Of a stretch of DNA of 15,761 bases, positions 1 to 6,819 are shown piece after piece. Both the position numbers and the translations under genes were made by a program. The notes under the pieces are model-generated. The model searched no databases. It worked only from the letters and a program-made list of their open reading frames with translations, and was not told the DNA's origin. This DNA is from an uncultured Propionibacteriaceae bacterium (GTDB lineage Bacteria; Actinomycetota; Actinomycetes; Propionibacteriales; Propionibacteriaceae): assembly GCA_938012815.1 (NCBI GenBank), contig CALLVV010000084.1, positions 1 to 15,761 of the forward strand, read 5' to 3'. How positions within the stretch are numbered: the stretch's first letter is position 1; each line of letters begins with the position of its first letter.

Positions 1-1563
1 ATGTTCGCTAGAGCGCGCGGGGATGATCCTCTCCAGCACGGAGCCGACACCGATCCTGACCGGCGTGGCCTCCTCGGGGTCGATATCCGCCAATGCGCAG
101 GCGCGCCGCCAGGCCAAGCTCCAGTCCCCGACATGATCTACCAAACCCCGTTCGCAGGCGTCGGCTCCACTCCACACCCTGCCCTTGGCCAGCGATTCCA
201 GGTGTTCGTAATCCATGGCACGGTCTTGCGCCGCCAGGGTCGTGAACTGCTGATAGATGCGATCGAGTTCGACATTGAGGCGATCCCAGTCCTCGGAGGA
301 GAACTCCGTGGCTGAGCTGAGCATCCCTGACGCCGCCCCAATCCGGATCGGTTCTCGCTTCAGTCCCAGTTTCTCGTAGAGCTCACGGGTCACGAACTTG
401 CCGGCCAGAACGCCGATGGAACCCGTCAGCGTGGTCGCGTAGGCGACTATTTCGTTGCAGGGCATCGAGACGTAGTAGCCGCCCGAGGCAGCCAGAGCAC
501 CCATCCGTGCCACCACGGGACGACCGGATTCTCGGAGCCGCAGGATGCTCCGGCGGATGAAATCAGAGGCGACGGCCGAACCACCGGGGCTGTCCACCTC
601 GAAAAGCACCGCCTTGACATGTTCGTCGCGCAGGGCAGCCCGGAGGTGCTCATCCACCACATCAGCGCCGACGCCGGGGCCCGTGAAGGTTCCGGGACGT
701 CCCCTTCCGGTCTGGATGGGGCCACGCAGACTGACGACCGCGACCTTCGGCCGGTCCTTCCGGAACGCCCCCACGAAGTTGGGGCGTGGCTGGTAGCGGG
801 ACGCATAGAGCAGGTCCCCGGGTTCTGCCGCCCACTCGGCGAGTGCCTTGGCATAGGCCTCGTCGCGGTAGCCGATCTCGTCGATGAGACCCAGTTCCTT
901 GGCACGTTCCGGCACCACCGGGGAGCTGTTGACAGCTTCCCAAACAGTTTCCAGCGCCACTCCCCGGCGCCTGGCGACGACCGCCACTGTATCGTCCACG
1001 GCGGACTGGGCCAGGCGATGGGTCATCTCCCGGTTGGCCTCGGTGATCTCGGGCGCAACGAACTGGTCCGCCGCGGTCTTGTACTCGTGACGCTGCCCGA
1101 ACTGCGGGGTGATCCCGACCTTCTCCAGCAGCCCGCGGAAGAGGGTGATGTCGACCTCGACGCCGCCGATGCCGAGTGTGCCGGTGGGTTGGAGCCAGAC
1201 GGTGCGGCACGCCGTGGCGAGCTTGTAGGCTGCCAAGGAGTTGCCGAGTTCCCCGAACGATTCGGCCCACGCCATGGTCGGTCGCCTCACCCCGAAATCC
1301 TCGATCAGGTGGGCGATCTCGTCCATGACCGTCATCGGCTGCCCGCAATCCACCGCATGAACGATCAGTCCAGCGACGCGTTCATCCCTGGCCGCTTCCG
1401 CGAGGCGCTCACGAAGTTCACTGATCGCCGTCGCACCCACCACCTGGAGCATCTGCAGGGGGTTCCGCGGGAAGGTCTCCAGCACGCCCCGGGCCAAGTC
1501 GAGTTCAAGTACGACTCTCCGGGTGGGGCGGGGCAACTTGTCGAGGAAGGACTTGAGCACCAT
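1..1563 (-). CDS. sppA: Signal peptide peptidase SppA (protease IV), C-terminus cut by window edge
   Basis: This is a serine protease of family S49 that degrades signal peptides and other membrane-associated peptides with a Ser/Lys dyad. The frame is open for 521 codons from ATG at 1563 to the left edge, so the C-terminus is missing. It is the long two-domain form. The N-terminal domain carries the expected general-base Lys (K162 in H-E-Y-K-T-A-A-D). The C-terminal domain has V-D-S-P-G-G-S at about 323-329 and the nucleophile S360 in A-A-S-G-G-Y-Y, followed by T-G-S-I-G-V at about 380-385. An in-frame TAG at 1573-1575 rules out a longer N-terminus, and no strong Shine-Dalgarno is visible. The first 40 residues are charged and contain no hydrophobic anchor, unlike the E. 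coli enzyme. It lies 56 bp downstream of tkt on the same strand and may be co-transcribed with it. Family is certain; localisation is unclear. Confidence 0.93.
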   Translation of the reverse strand, partial: MVLKSFLDKLPRPTRRVVLELDLARGVLETFPRNPLQMLQVVGATAISELRERLAEAARDERVAGLIVHAVDCGQPMTVMDEIAHLIEDFGVRRPTMAWAESFGELGNSLAAYKLATACRTVWLQPTGTLGIGGVEVDITLFRGLLEKVGITPQFGQRHEYKTAADQFVAPEITEANREMTHRLAQSAVDDTVAVVARRRGVALETVWEAVNSSPVVPERAKELGLIDEIGYRDEAYAKALAEWAAEPGDLLYASRYQPRPNFVGAFRKDRPKVAVVSLRGPIQTGRGRPGTFTGPGVGADVVDEHLRAALRDEHVKAVLFEVDSPGGSAVASDFIRRSILRLRESGRPVVARMGALAASGGYYVSMPCNEIVAYATTLTGSIGVLAGKFVTRELYEKLGLKREPIRIGAASGMLSSATEFSSEDWDRLNVELDRIYQQFTTLAAQDRAMDYEHLESLAKGRVWSGADACERGLVDHVGDWSLAWRRACALADIDPEEATPVRIGVGSVLERIIPARSSEH

Positions 1564-1619
1564 GCAGCAAGCCTACCGACACCGCCAACGCCCCACCCGA
1601 GAAACAGGCCCAGGACCCC

Positions 1620-3674
1620 TCAGAGAACGGAACGCGCCGTCTTGACAACGTTCTCGACAGTGAATCCGAACTCCTCAAAGCACCTCGTCCCGGCAGCCGA
1701 GACCCCGAAATGCTCGATGCTGATGCTGGCACCCGCGTCACCGACGTATCTACCCCATCCCATGGCAATGCCCGCCTCGATGGAGACCCGGGCCTTCACG
1801 TCCTTGGGCAGCACCGACTCGCGGTATTCGTCGCTCTGTTCGTCGAACCATTCCATGCAGGGCATGGACACCACACGAGTGGGGACGTTGTCCTCCTCCA
1901 GTTTCGCGGCGGCCTCAAGGGCCAAGGCAACCTCGGAGCCGGATGCGATCAGGATCAGCCTCGGTTTGTCGGAAGCCTCCTTCAACACATAGCCCCCGTG
2001 GGCAACCCCCTCCGCGGAGGAATATTCGTCGCCGCGTGCCAGGATGCGCAGGTCCTGGCGGGACAGGATGATCCCTGCGGGGCGATCGGTGCGACGCAGG
2101 ATCTCGCCCCACGCGACGGAGGTCTCGTTGGCGTCCGCGGGACGCACCACGTCCAGGTTGGGGATGGCGCGCAGCGAGGCGAGGTGTTCCACGGGCTGGT
2201 GGGTGGGACCGTCCTCGCCGACCCCGATGGAGTCGTGGCTCCACACGAAGACGGAGGGAAGGTTCATCAGGGCCGCCAGCCGGACCGCGGGACGCATGTA
2301 ATCGGCGAACACCATGAACGTGCCGCCGTAGGCACGGGTCAGGCCCGACAGCACGATTCCGTTGATGATGCCGCCCATCGCGTGTTCGCGGATTCCGAAG
2401 TGGATGGTGCGCCCGTAGGGGTTTCCGGGCCAGTCATCCACCTGCCGCGCATCGGGCAGGAAGCTGGGTTCCCCCTTCATGGTGGTGTTGTTGGAACCCG
2501 CAAGGTCGGCGGAACCACCCCACAGCTCCGGCAGCTGGGGAGCCAGCGCGGACAGCACCTCCCCGGACGCCTTGCGGGTGGACATCTTGCCCTCCTCGAA
2601 GACCGGCAGTTTCAGGTCGGCGGGAAGCTTGCGGGCGCGGACCCGCGCCAGCAGGGAGGCCCGCTTCGGGTTGGCGGCCTTCCAGGCCTCAAATTTCTCG
2701 TCCCACTCGGCACGATCCGCCTTGCCCCGGGATGCCGCGTTGGCCCGGGCGTGGGCGACGGCCTCCTCGTCAACCTCGAACGGCTCGGCGGGAAAACCGA
2801 GTTTCTCCTTGAGGGCCGCGATCTCCTCTGCCCCGATCTTGGAACCGTGGATGGCGTGATGCCCGGCCTTGTTCGGCAGCGGCCAGCCAATGATGGTGTC
2901 CAGTTTGATGATCGAGGGTTTGTCCCTGACGGCCTTGGCCGCTCGGATGGCTGAGAGCAGCGCGTCGAGGTCCTCCTCGTATCCGGTGCCGCCGTTGGTC
3001 CAGTCGACCTCCTGGGTGTGCCAGCCGAGCGCGTCATAGCGGCCCAGGACATCCTCTGTGAAGGCTATGTTGGTGTCTCCCTCGATGGTGATTCGGTTGG
3101 CGTCGTAGATCACGATGAGGTTGCCGAGGTCCTGGGTCGCCGCCAGCGATGAGGCTTCCGCGGCCACGCCCTCCTGGAGACAGCCGTCTCCGACAAGGCA
3201 GTAGACGAAATGGTCGAAGACAGATTTGCCCTCGGGGGCGTCCGGGTCGAACAGGCCGCGTTCCCTGCGTGCGGCCATGGCCATACCGACCGCGTTGCTG
3301 AGGCCCGCGCCGAGGGGTCCGGTGGTGCACTCAACGAACCGGGTGTGACCGTACTCGGGGTGTCCCGCGCACCTGGAACCCCAGGTCCGCAGCGATTTCA
3401 GGTCGTCGAGTTCGAGATCCGCACCTGCGAGGTAGAGCTGACAATACTGGGCCAGGGATGCATGTCCGATCGACAGGACGAAACGGTCGCGGCCGAGCCA
3501 TTGCTCATCGGTCGGATCAATCTTCATGACCTTCTGGTAGAGCAGGTAGACAACGGGAGCCAGTGAAATCGGGGTGCCGGGGTGGCCGTTGCCGACCTTC
3601 TCCACGGCATCAGCGGCGAGAATCCTCGCCGTGTCAACGGCTCGGGTGTCCAGTTCGGTCCAGTCGAGGGTCAT
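1620..3674 (-). CDS. tkt: Transketolase
   Basis: Thiamine-diphosphate enzyme of the non-oxidative pentose phosphate pathway. It moves a two-carbon unit from ketoses such as D-xylulose-5-P to aldose phosphates. I place the start at ATG 3674 (684 aa) because A-A-A-G-G-A lies a few bases upstream. A longer frame from 3707 adds only 11 residues and has no such site. Visible motifs are the N-terminal G-N-G-H-P-G-T-P with substrate-binding His31, the ThDP/metal motif G-D-G-C-L-Q-E-G followed by Y-D-A-N-R, and F-G-I-R-E-H-A-M with the catalytic Glu in the pyrimidine-binding domain. The length is normal for bacterial transketolase. The gene sits between a small unknown gene and sppA, all minus strand. 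A near-palindrome and a possible promoter lie about 60-90 bp upstream of the start. Its substrate is the predicted end product of the sugar-acid operon about 2 kb away. Confidence 0.97.
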   Translation of the reverse strand: MTLDWTELDTRAVDTARILAADAVEKVGNGHPGTPISLAPVVYLLYQKVMKIDPTDEQWLGRDRFVLSIGHASLAQYCQLYLAGADLELDDLKSLRTWGSRCAGHPEYGHTRFVECTTGPLGAGLSNAVGMAMAARRERGLFDPDAPEGKSVFDHFVYCLVGDGCLQEGVAAEASSLAATQDLGNLIVIYDANRITIEGDTNIAFTEDVLGRYDALGWHTQEVDWTNGGTGYEEDLDALLSAIRAAKAVRDKPSIIKLDTIIGWPLPNKAGHHAIHGSKIGAEEIAALKEKLGFPAEPFEVDEEAVAHARANAASRGKADRAEWDEKFEAWKAANPKRASLLARVRARKLPADLKLPVFEEGKMSTRKASGEVLSALAPQLPELWGGSADLAGSNNTTMKGEPSFLPDARQVDDWPGNPYGRTIHFGIREHAMGGIINGIVLSGLTRAYGGTFMVFADYMRPAVRLAALMNLPSVFVWSHDSIGVGEDGPTHQPVEHLASLRAIPNLDVVRPADANETSVAWGEILRRTDRPAGIILSRQDLRILARGDEYSSAEGVAHGGYVLKEASDKPRLILIASGSEVALALEAAAKLEEDNVPTRVVSMPCMEWFDEQSDEYRESVLPKDVKARVSIEAGIAMGWGRYVGDAGASISIEHFGVSAAGTRCFEEFGFTVENVVKTARSVL

Positions 3675-3734
3675 GTTCCGTCCTTTGAGCTCCTGAGAGA
3701 TGGGCAACTGCGCCCGCAGTCCACATTACAGGAT

Positions 3735-3748
3735 TGTTAACGTAAACA
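3735..3748. promoter_or_regulatory. Candidate operator upstream of tkt (14-bp near-palindrome)
   Basis: TGTTAACGTAAACA matches its own reverse complement at 12 of 14 positions and has a central CG, as operators of LacI-type regulators often do. It lies about 60 bp upstream of the tkt ATG. On the minus strand CTGACA (3763-3758) is followed after 17 nt by TTAACA (3740-3735), a weak candidate -35/-10 pair that would overlap the palindrome. The symmetry is seen directly; the regulatory role is inferred. Confidence 0.4.
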
Positions 3749-3759
3749 CCTGAGTTGTG

Positions 3760-3969
3760 TCAGATGTCCGTGACGTTGATGGAAAGCCCTGCCCACTGGG
3801 GCAGCGCGGTGAGCGAGGCGTCTTTCTCCGCTTCGGACTCGTCCTCCGGGGAAACTGTCCCGGGAACCGATCCGGGCGTTATGGGACGGATGGTCTCCCC
3901 CAGCGCCTCACGAACGAGGCGCCCGAGGTCAGAACCACCTTCGGAATCGTGGGTGCGGATTTCAGCCAT
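3760..3969 (-). CDS. Small acidic protein of unknown function (69 aa)
   Basis: A 69-residue frame between the phosphoribosyltransferase and tkt, on their strand. I do not recognise the family. The N-terminal half looks like a short amphipathic helix (L-G-R-L-V-R-E-A-L-G). It is followed by a Pro/Gly/Ser/Glu-rich stretch and a hydrophobic tail (A-G-L-S-I-N-V-T-D-I). There is no signal peptide, membrane segment or Cys motif. No Shine-Dalgarno is visible before the ATG at 3969. The frame is the same as that of the phosphoribosyltransferase: after its TGA at 4002-4000 ten open codons lead straight into this ATG. Translation by coupling, or as a readthrough extension, is therefore possible. Its position in a same-strand block supports a real gene, but it could be chance. 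Confidence 0.5.
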   Translation of the reverse strand: MAEIRTHDSEGGSDLGRLVREALGETIRPITPGSVPGTVSPEDESEAEKDASLTALPQWAGLSINVTDI

Positions 3970-3999
3970 GGCCCGGATTTTACTTGGAACCGCCGGCGA

Positions 4000-4494
4000 T
4001 CAGTCCAGGGGTGGCCTGGCGGACCACGGGAACACGATCCAGCGGTCCGTGTGCCTCCAGCAGAAGTCCGGTTTCACAATCGTGGTCGGTTTGGAGTAGA
4101 GCACCGCGCTGCGCACATCGGCCCCGAACCCACGCAGTAGCTTCACCACCAGAGAGAGGGTGCGTCCCGAGTCCGCGACGTCATCAACCACGAGAAGCTG
4201 CCTGCCCGCGATGGATTCGGTGTCCAGCATCGGGGCCAGCAGAACCGGGTCGGGGAGAGTCTGGTGCACATCGGTGTAGAACTCGACGTTGATCGCGTCG
4301 GTGAGCTTCACCCCAAGCCGATACGTCAGTGCCCCAGCCGGGATCATGCCGCCCCGGGCGATCGCGATTATCACCGCGGGACGGAACCCGGATTCGCGGA
4401 CCTGGAGCGCGAGGTCGTCGGTGGCTTCCCCGAGCCCTTCCCATGTGAGCACCTCCCTGCCCTCATGGTCTCTGGTGTCGCCGTGGTAAACCAT
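4000..4494 (-). CDS. Phosphoribosyltransferase, xanthine/guanine-type
   Basis: A 164-aa type I phosphoribosyltransferase that transfers ribose-5-P from PRPP to a base, probably a purine (salvage). The PRPP loop is clear at about 101-112 (L-V-V-D-D-V-A-D-S-G-R-T). The R-G-G-M-I-P-A segment at 47-53 matches the pyrophosphate-loop region of xanthine-guanine enzymes. The C-terminal W-I-V-F-P-W resembles the W-I-x-x-P-W base-binding end of XGPRT proteins. The substrate base cannot be fixed from the sequence. The Shine-Dalgarno is poor. The ATG lies only 17 bp after the stop of a truncated acetyltransferase, which suggests the gene was once second in an operon and may now depend on readthrough from the regulator gene upstream. 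Confidence 0.85.
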   Translation of the reverse strand: MVYHGDTRDHEGREVLTWEGLGEATDDLALQVRESGFRPAVIIAIARGGMIPAGALTYRLGVKLTDAINVEFYTDVHQTLPDPVLLAPMLDTESIAGRQLLVVDDVADSGRTLSLVVKLLRGFGADVRSAVLYSKPTTIVKPDFCWRHTDRWIVFPWSARPPLD

Positions 4495-4511
4495 GGCGGA
4501 ATGCTACCGAG

Positions 4512-4634
4512 TCAGTCGAAGCGGCGAGTGACGAACACGACATCCAGCCAGCGCCCGAACTTCCTGCCGACCTCCGGGAGCACAGCCGACTCCACGAATT
4601 CCAAGTTCTTGTGGAAGGCCCGGGAGGCATGGAC
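4512..4634 (-). pseudogene. C-terminal remnant of a GNAT acetyltransferase
   Basis: About 40 codons read as the end of a GNAT N-acetyltransferase of the phosphinothricin-acetyltransferase type: A-S-R-A-F-H-K-N-L-E-F, then P-E-V-G-R-K-F-G-R-W-L-D-V-V-F-V, then a stop at 4514-4512. In that family this segment is the acetyl-CoA-binding end of a ~170-residue protein. Here an in-frame TGA lies at 4637-4635, there is no start codon with a ribosome site, and the regulator gene ends only 30 bp upstream. The N-terminal three quarters are gone, not merely frameshifted, as far as I can read. It probably marks an old insertion or deletion boundary. Confidence 0.72.
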
Positions 4635-4643
4635 TCATGCTAG

Positions 4644-4663
4644 GGCCCCTCGGCGGCGAGGCC
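4644..4663 (-). terminator. Weak hairpin next to the regulator stop codon
   Basis: CCTCG / CGAGG with a 4-nt loop, extendable by GG/CC past a 2-nt bulge, directly abuts the TGA of the SorC-type gene. There is no T-run after it on the minus strand. It may be a weak terminator of the regulator transcript, or no more than GC-rich chance pairing. Confidence 0.25.
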
Positions 4664-5635
4664 TCAGGGCCGGTAGCCGAGAAGCAGCCGGGCCGTCTCC
4701 TCGTCCGTGGCCAGGGCCGAGACGAGCCCGGTACGCAGACTCGCGTGCAGGGCGGGCACCTTGGCGACCCCCCAGGCCACCAGGAGAGCGAGATCGATCC
4801 CCGCCAGCCGCTCCGGGGGCATGGAGATGATCCTCTCGCACATCCGGTCCTTCACGTGTTCTCCCCGGGCGTTGAAGTAGTGCCCGCACATGTGGGCCAC
4901 GGCCCCCCTGCGGTGCACGTCGAGGGCGATCTCGGGAGTGATCCACGGCTCCAGGATCGCCCCCGGGTATCCATGGGGCCCGACCGCCCCAACCCCGACC
5001 AGCGCGATGTCCGAGCGGGCCGCGAGCTCCAGGGTCGTCAGTACCAACTCCTCCTGCTTCATCGCCTGGGCCATGGCGGCGGACCCCAGCACCAGGGGCA
5101 CCGGCATGGGCCGGTAGGTCCCACCCAGCCGCCTGGCCATCCGCCTGCACAGCTCCGGGGAGTCCACGAGGTCGGTTCCCACCTGCCCCAGCGAACCCAC
5201 CATCTGAACGACGTTGCTGTACTGCCACTGGCGCCTCGGCATGGCGGCCACAACGCTCGCGACCGAGGTGCCGTTCGAGAGGGCGAGGATGGTGTGGGAG
5301 TTGCCCGCTTCGGCGATCACCGACGCCGCGACCTCCCCCACCGCCTCCGCCGGAGTCCGTTCGGGGCTCTGGGCGACGGCCACCGTCTTGAGCCGGAACC
5401 GCCTGGCCAGCTGCCGTTCCAGCTCGAAGGCCTGTTCGAGAGGGTGCTCGATCCGGATCTTGACCATCCGTCGCTGCCGGGCCTCGGACAGCAACCTGGA
5501 GACCGTGGGACGCGAATAGCCGATCTCCTTCGCGATCGCCGCCTGGTTCAGGCCCTGGACGTAGTACAGCCGCGCCACCTCCAACAGCAGCTGGATGTGT
5601 CCCCGATCCGCTTCCGGCAATTCCTCTGCGCACAT
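4664..5635 (-). CDS. SorC/DeoR-family sugar-responsive transcriptional regulator
   Basis: A 323-aa regulator. An N-terminal helix-turn-helix lies at about residues 15-55 (L-Y-Y-V-Q-G-L-N-Q-A-A-I-A-K-E-I-G, then S-R-P-T-V-S-R-L-L). It is followed by the Rossmann-like sugar-phosphate-binding domain of the SorC family to the C-terminus, with the family features L-S-N-G-T-S and G-V-G-A-V-G. These regulators usually bind phosphorylated sugars made by their own pathway. The start at 5635 is set by an in-frame TAG just upstream and by GAGGA about 10 nt before the ATG. It is divergent from the sugar-acid operon and is presumably its regulator. A 12-bp perfect palindrome overlaps its own start codon, suggesting autoregulation. 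Confidence 0.93.
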   Translation of the reverse strand: MCAEELPEADRGHIQLLLEVARLYYVQGLNQAAIAKEIGYSRPTVSRLLSEARQRRMVKIRIEHPLEQAFELERQLARRFRLKTVAVAQSPERTPAEAVGEVAASVIAEAGNSHTILALSNGTSVASVVAAMPRRQWQYSNVVQMVGSLGQVGTDLVDSPELCRRMARRLGGTYRPMPVPLVLGSAAMAQAMKQEELVLTTLELAARSDIALVGVGAVGPHGYPGAILEPWITPEIALDVHRRGAVAHMCGHYFNARGEHVKDRMCERIISMPPERLAGIDLALLVAWGVAKVPALHASLRTGLVSALATDEETARLLLGYRP

Positions 5636-5641
5636 ATGTGC
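5628..5641. promoter_or_regulatory. Candidate SorC-type operator, site 1
   Basis: GCGCACATATGTGC contains a perfect 12-bp palindrome (5630-5641) and overlaps the regulator start codon. A related sequence is found at 5724-5737. The position suggests autoregulation. Binding is inferred. Confidence 0.45.
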
Positions 5642-5723
5642 CTATTCCTCGACACCCCCTCCAACATCTTCGAGCTTACCTCCTTGACATTCCGGGATTC
5701 GACGCCCCGGCAACTCTCTTATC

Positions 5724-5737
5724 GCGCACAAATGTTC
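5724..5737. promoter_or_regulatory. Candidate SorC-type operator, site 2
   Basis: GCGCACAAATGTTC matches site 1 at 12 of 14 positions. Read on the minus strand with one more base it is TGAACATTTGTGCGC, with TGAACA..TGT half-site symmetry. The centre-to-centre distance from site 1 is 96 bp. It lies about 95 bp upstream of the operon's first ATG, where it could control the operon promoter. No convincing -35/-10 pair could be assigned in the 196-bp divergent region. Confidence 0.45.
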
Positions 5738-5791
5738 ACTCTCGAGGTGGCGGTGGAGCGTTCTACCACCAACGATTGGGGTACGGGCAAA

Positions 5792-5810
5792 GGAGCCGGA
5801 AGGCGGCTCC
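5792..5810 (+). promoter_or_regulatory. GC-rich hairpin in the operon leader
   Basis: GGAGCCG and CGGCTCC form a perfect 7-bp stem with a 5-nt loop. It ends 9 nt before the AGGAGG ribosome site (5820-5825) of the first operon gene. It could stabilise the mRNA 5' end or affect translation initiation. There is no T-run, so a terminator is unlikely. Confidence 0.35.
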
Positions 5811-5831
5811 ACCGACATCAGGAGGCCAGGA

Positions 5832-6818
5832 ATGCAACTCGTTCGCACCATCCTCGGAGACATCGCCCCAGAGCGTCTCGGCGTGGTCAACGCCCACGAC
5901 CACCTCATCCGGGTAGGCGCCGGTGAGGTCTACATCGATCCCGACCACCAGCTCGCGGATGTCGACAAGGCCGTGGAGGAGGCCACCCGCTTCGTCACGG
6001 CCTCGAAGAACTGGGCGACCGCCGGCACGGTCGTCGACATGTGCCCCGCCAACTGCGGACGCGACCTGAACAGGCTGGCCGAGGTCAACCGCCGGGTCCC
6101 CGACCTGCACGTGGTGGCGACCACCGGTTTCCACCGGGAACACGTCTACCTGGAAACCCAGTCGCACTGGGTGTCCCGCTACACCGTCGACCAGATCACC
6201 GACCTGTTGATCGCCGACATCACCGAAGGCATCGACGCCAACGACTACTCGGGTCCGATCGTCAACCGGACGGGACACAAGGCGGGCGTCATCAAGGTGG
6301 CCACCGCATACGGCAGGATCACCGCCTTCGAGCACAAGTGCATGGAGGCCGCAGCGGCCGCGTCCATCGCCACCGGGGCGCCCATCAACACCCACACCAC
6401 CTACGGGACCTGCGGTCTCGAACAGGCCCAGGAGCTCATCAGGCTGGGCGTTGCCCCGGAGAAGATTGCCATCGGCCACATCCAGCGCAACGCCGACGTC
6501 TACTACCTGACCCAGATCCTGGAGACCGGTGTCTACCTGGAGATCGACGGCACCTACCGCATCAAGTACCAACCCGACTCCAACCGCATCATGGAGCTGC
6601 GCGAACTGGGCGAACGCGGCCACGGCAAGCGCATCCTGCTCGGCACCGATTCCGGCAAACGCTCGTACCAGAAGGCCTACGGCGCCGTCACGGGCGTCGA
6701 CTTCAATCCCGCCAACGACGGTCCCCGCATGCTCGCCGAGGGCTTCGACCGGGCTTATGTCGAGGACCTTCTCATGCACAACGGCCAGCGGTTCTTCGCG
6801 TTCGTCGAGGAGGACTGA
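5832..6818 (+). CDS. Phosphotriesterase-family (cog1735) metal-dependent hydrolase, probable sugar (phospho)lactonase
   Basis: A 328-aa amidohydrolase-superfamily TIM barrel of the PTE-like group. All binuclear-metal ligands are in place: H22-x-H24 (A-H-D-H), K155 (likely carboxylated, in G-V-I-K-V), H188 (N-T-H-T), H216 (G-H-I-Q-R-N) and D273 (G-T-D-S-G). From established knowledge, cog1735 members include lactonases of phosphorylated sugar lactones. The mycoplasma enzyme characterised as such binds phosphate with an adjacent Lys-Tyr pair and a later Arg...Tyr. Here K245-Y246 and K276/R277...Y279 sit at nearly the same positions. A strong AGGAGG precedes the start by 6 nt. It is first gene of the operon, ahead of ulaD-ulaE-ulaF-like genes, where it would do the ring opening done by UlaG in E. 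coli. The exact lactone is unknown. Confidence 0.88.
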   Translation: MQLVRTILGDIAPERLGVVNAHDHLIRVGAGEVYIDPDHQLADVDKAVEEATRFVTASKNWATAGTVVDMCPANCGRDLNRLAEVNRRVPDLHVVATTGFHREHVYLETQSHWVSRYTVDQITDLLIADITEGIDANDYSGPIVNRTGHKAGVIKVATAYGRITAFEHKCMEAAAAASIATGAPINTHTTYGTCGLEQAQELIRLGVAPEKIAIGHIQRNADVYYLTQILETGVYLEIDGTYRIKYQPDSNRIMELRELGERGHGKRILLGTDSGKRSYQKAYGAVTGVDFNPANDGPRMLAEGFDRAYVEDLLMHNGQRFFAFVEED

Positions 6819-6819
6819 C

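Noticed and set aside
1710..2954. 414-codon plus-strand frame opposite transketolase
   Set aside because: Shadow of tkt; tkt motifs on the minus strand are decisive.
4635..5633. 332-codon minus-strand frame overlapping the SorC-type gene in another phase
   Set aside because: The 4664-5635 frame has the helix-turn-helix and sugar-binding domain; this one is Arg/Gly-rich out-of-phase translation.
5684..5689. TTGACA hexamer as a -35 for the operon
   Set aside because: No -10 at 16-18 bp; the nearest AT-rich hexamer is 29 bp away. It may still be chance.
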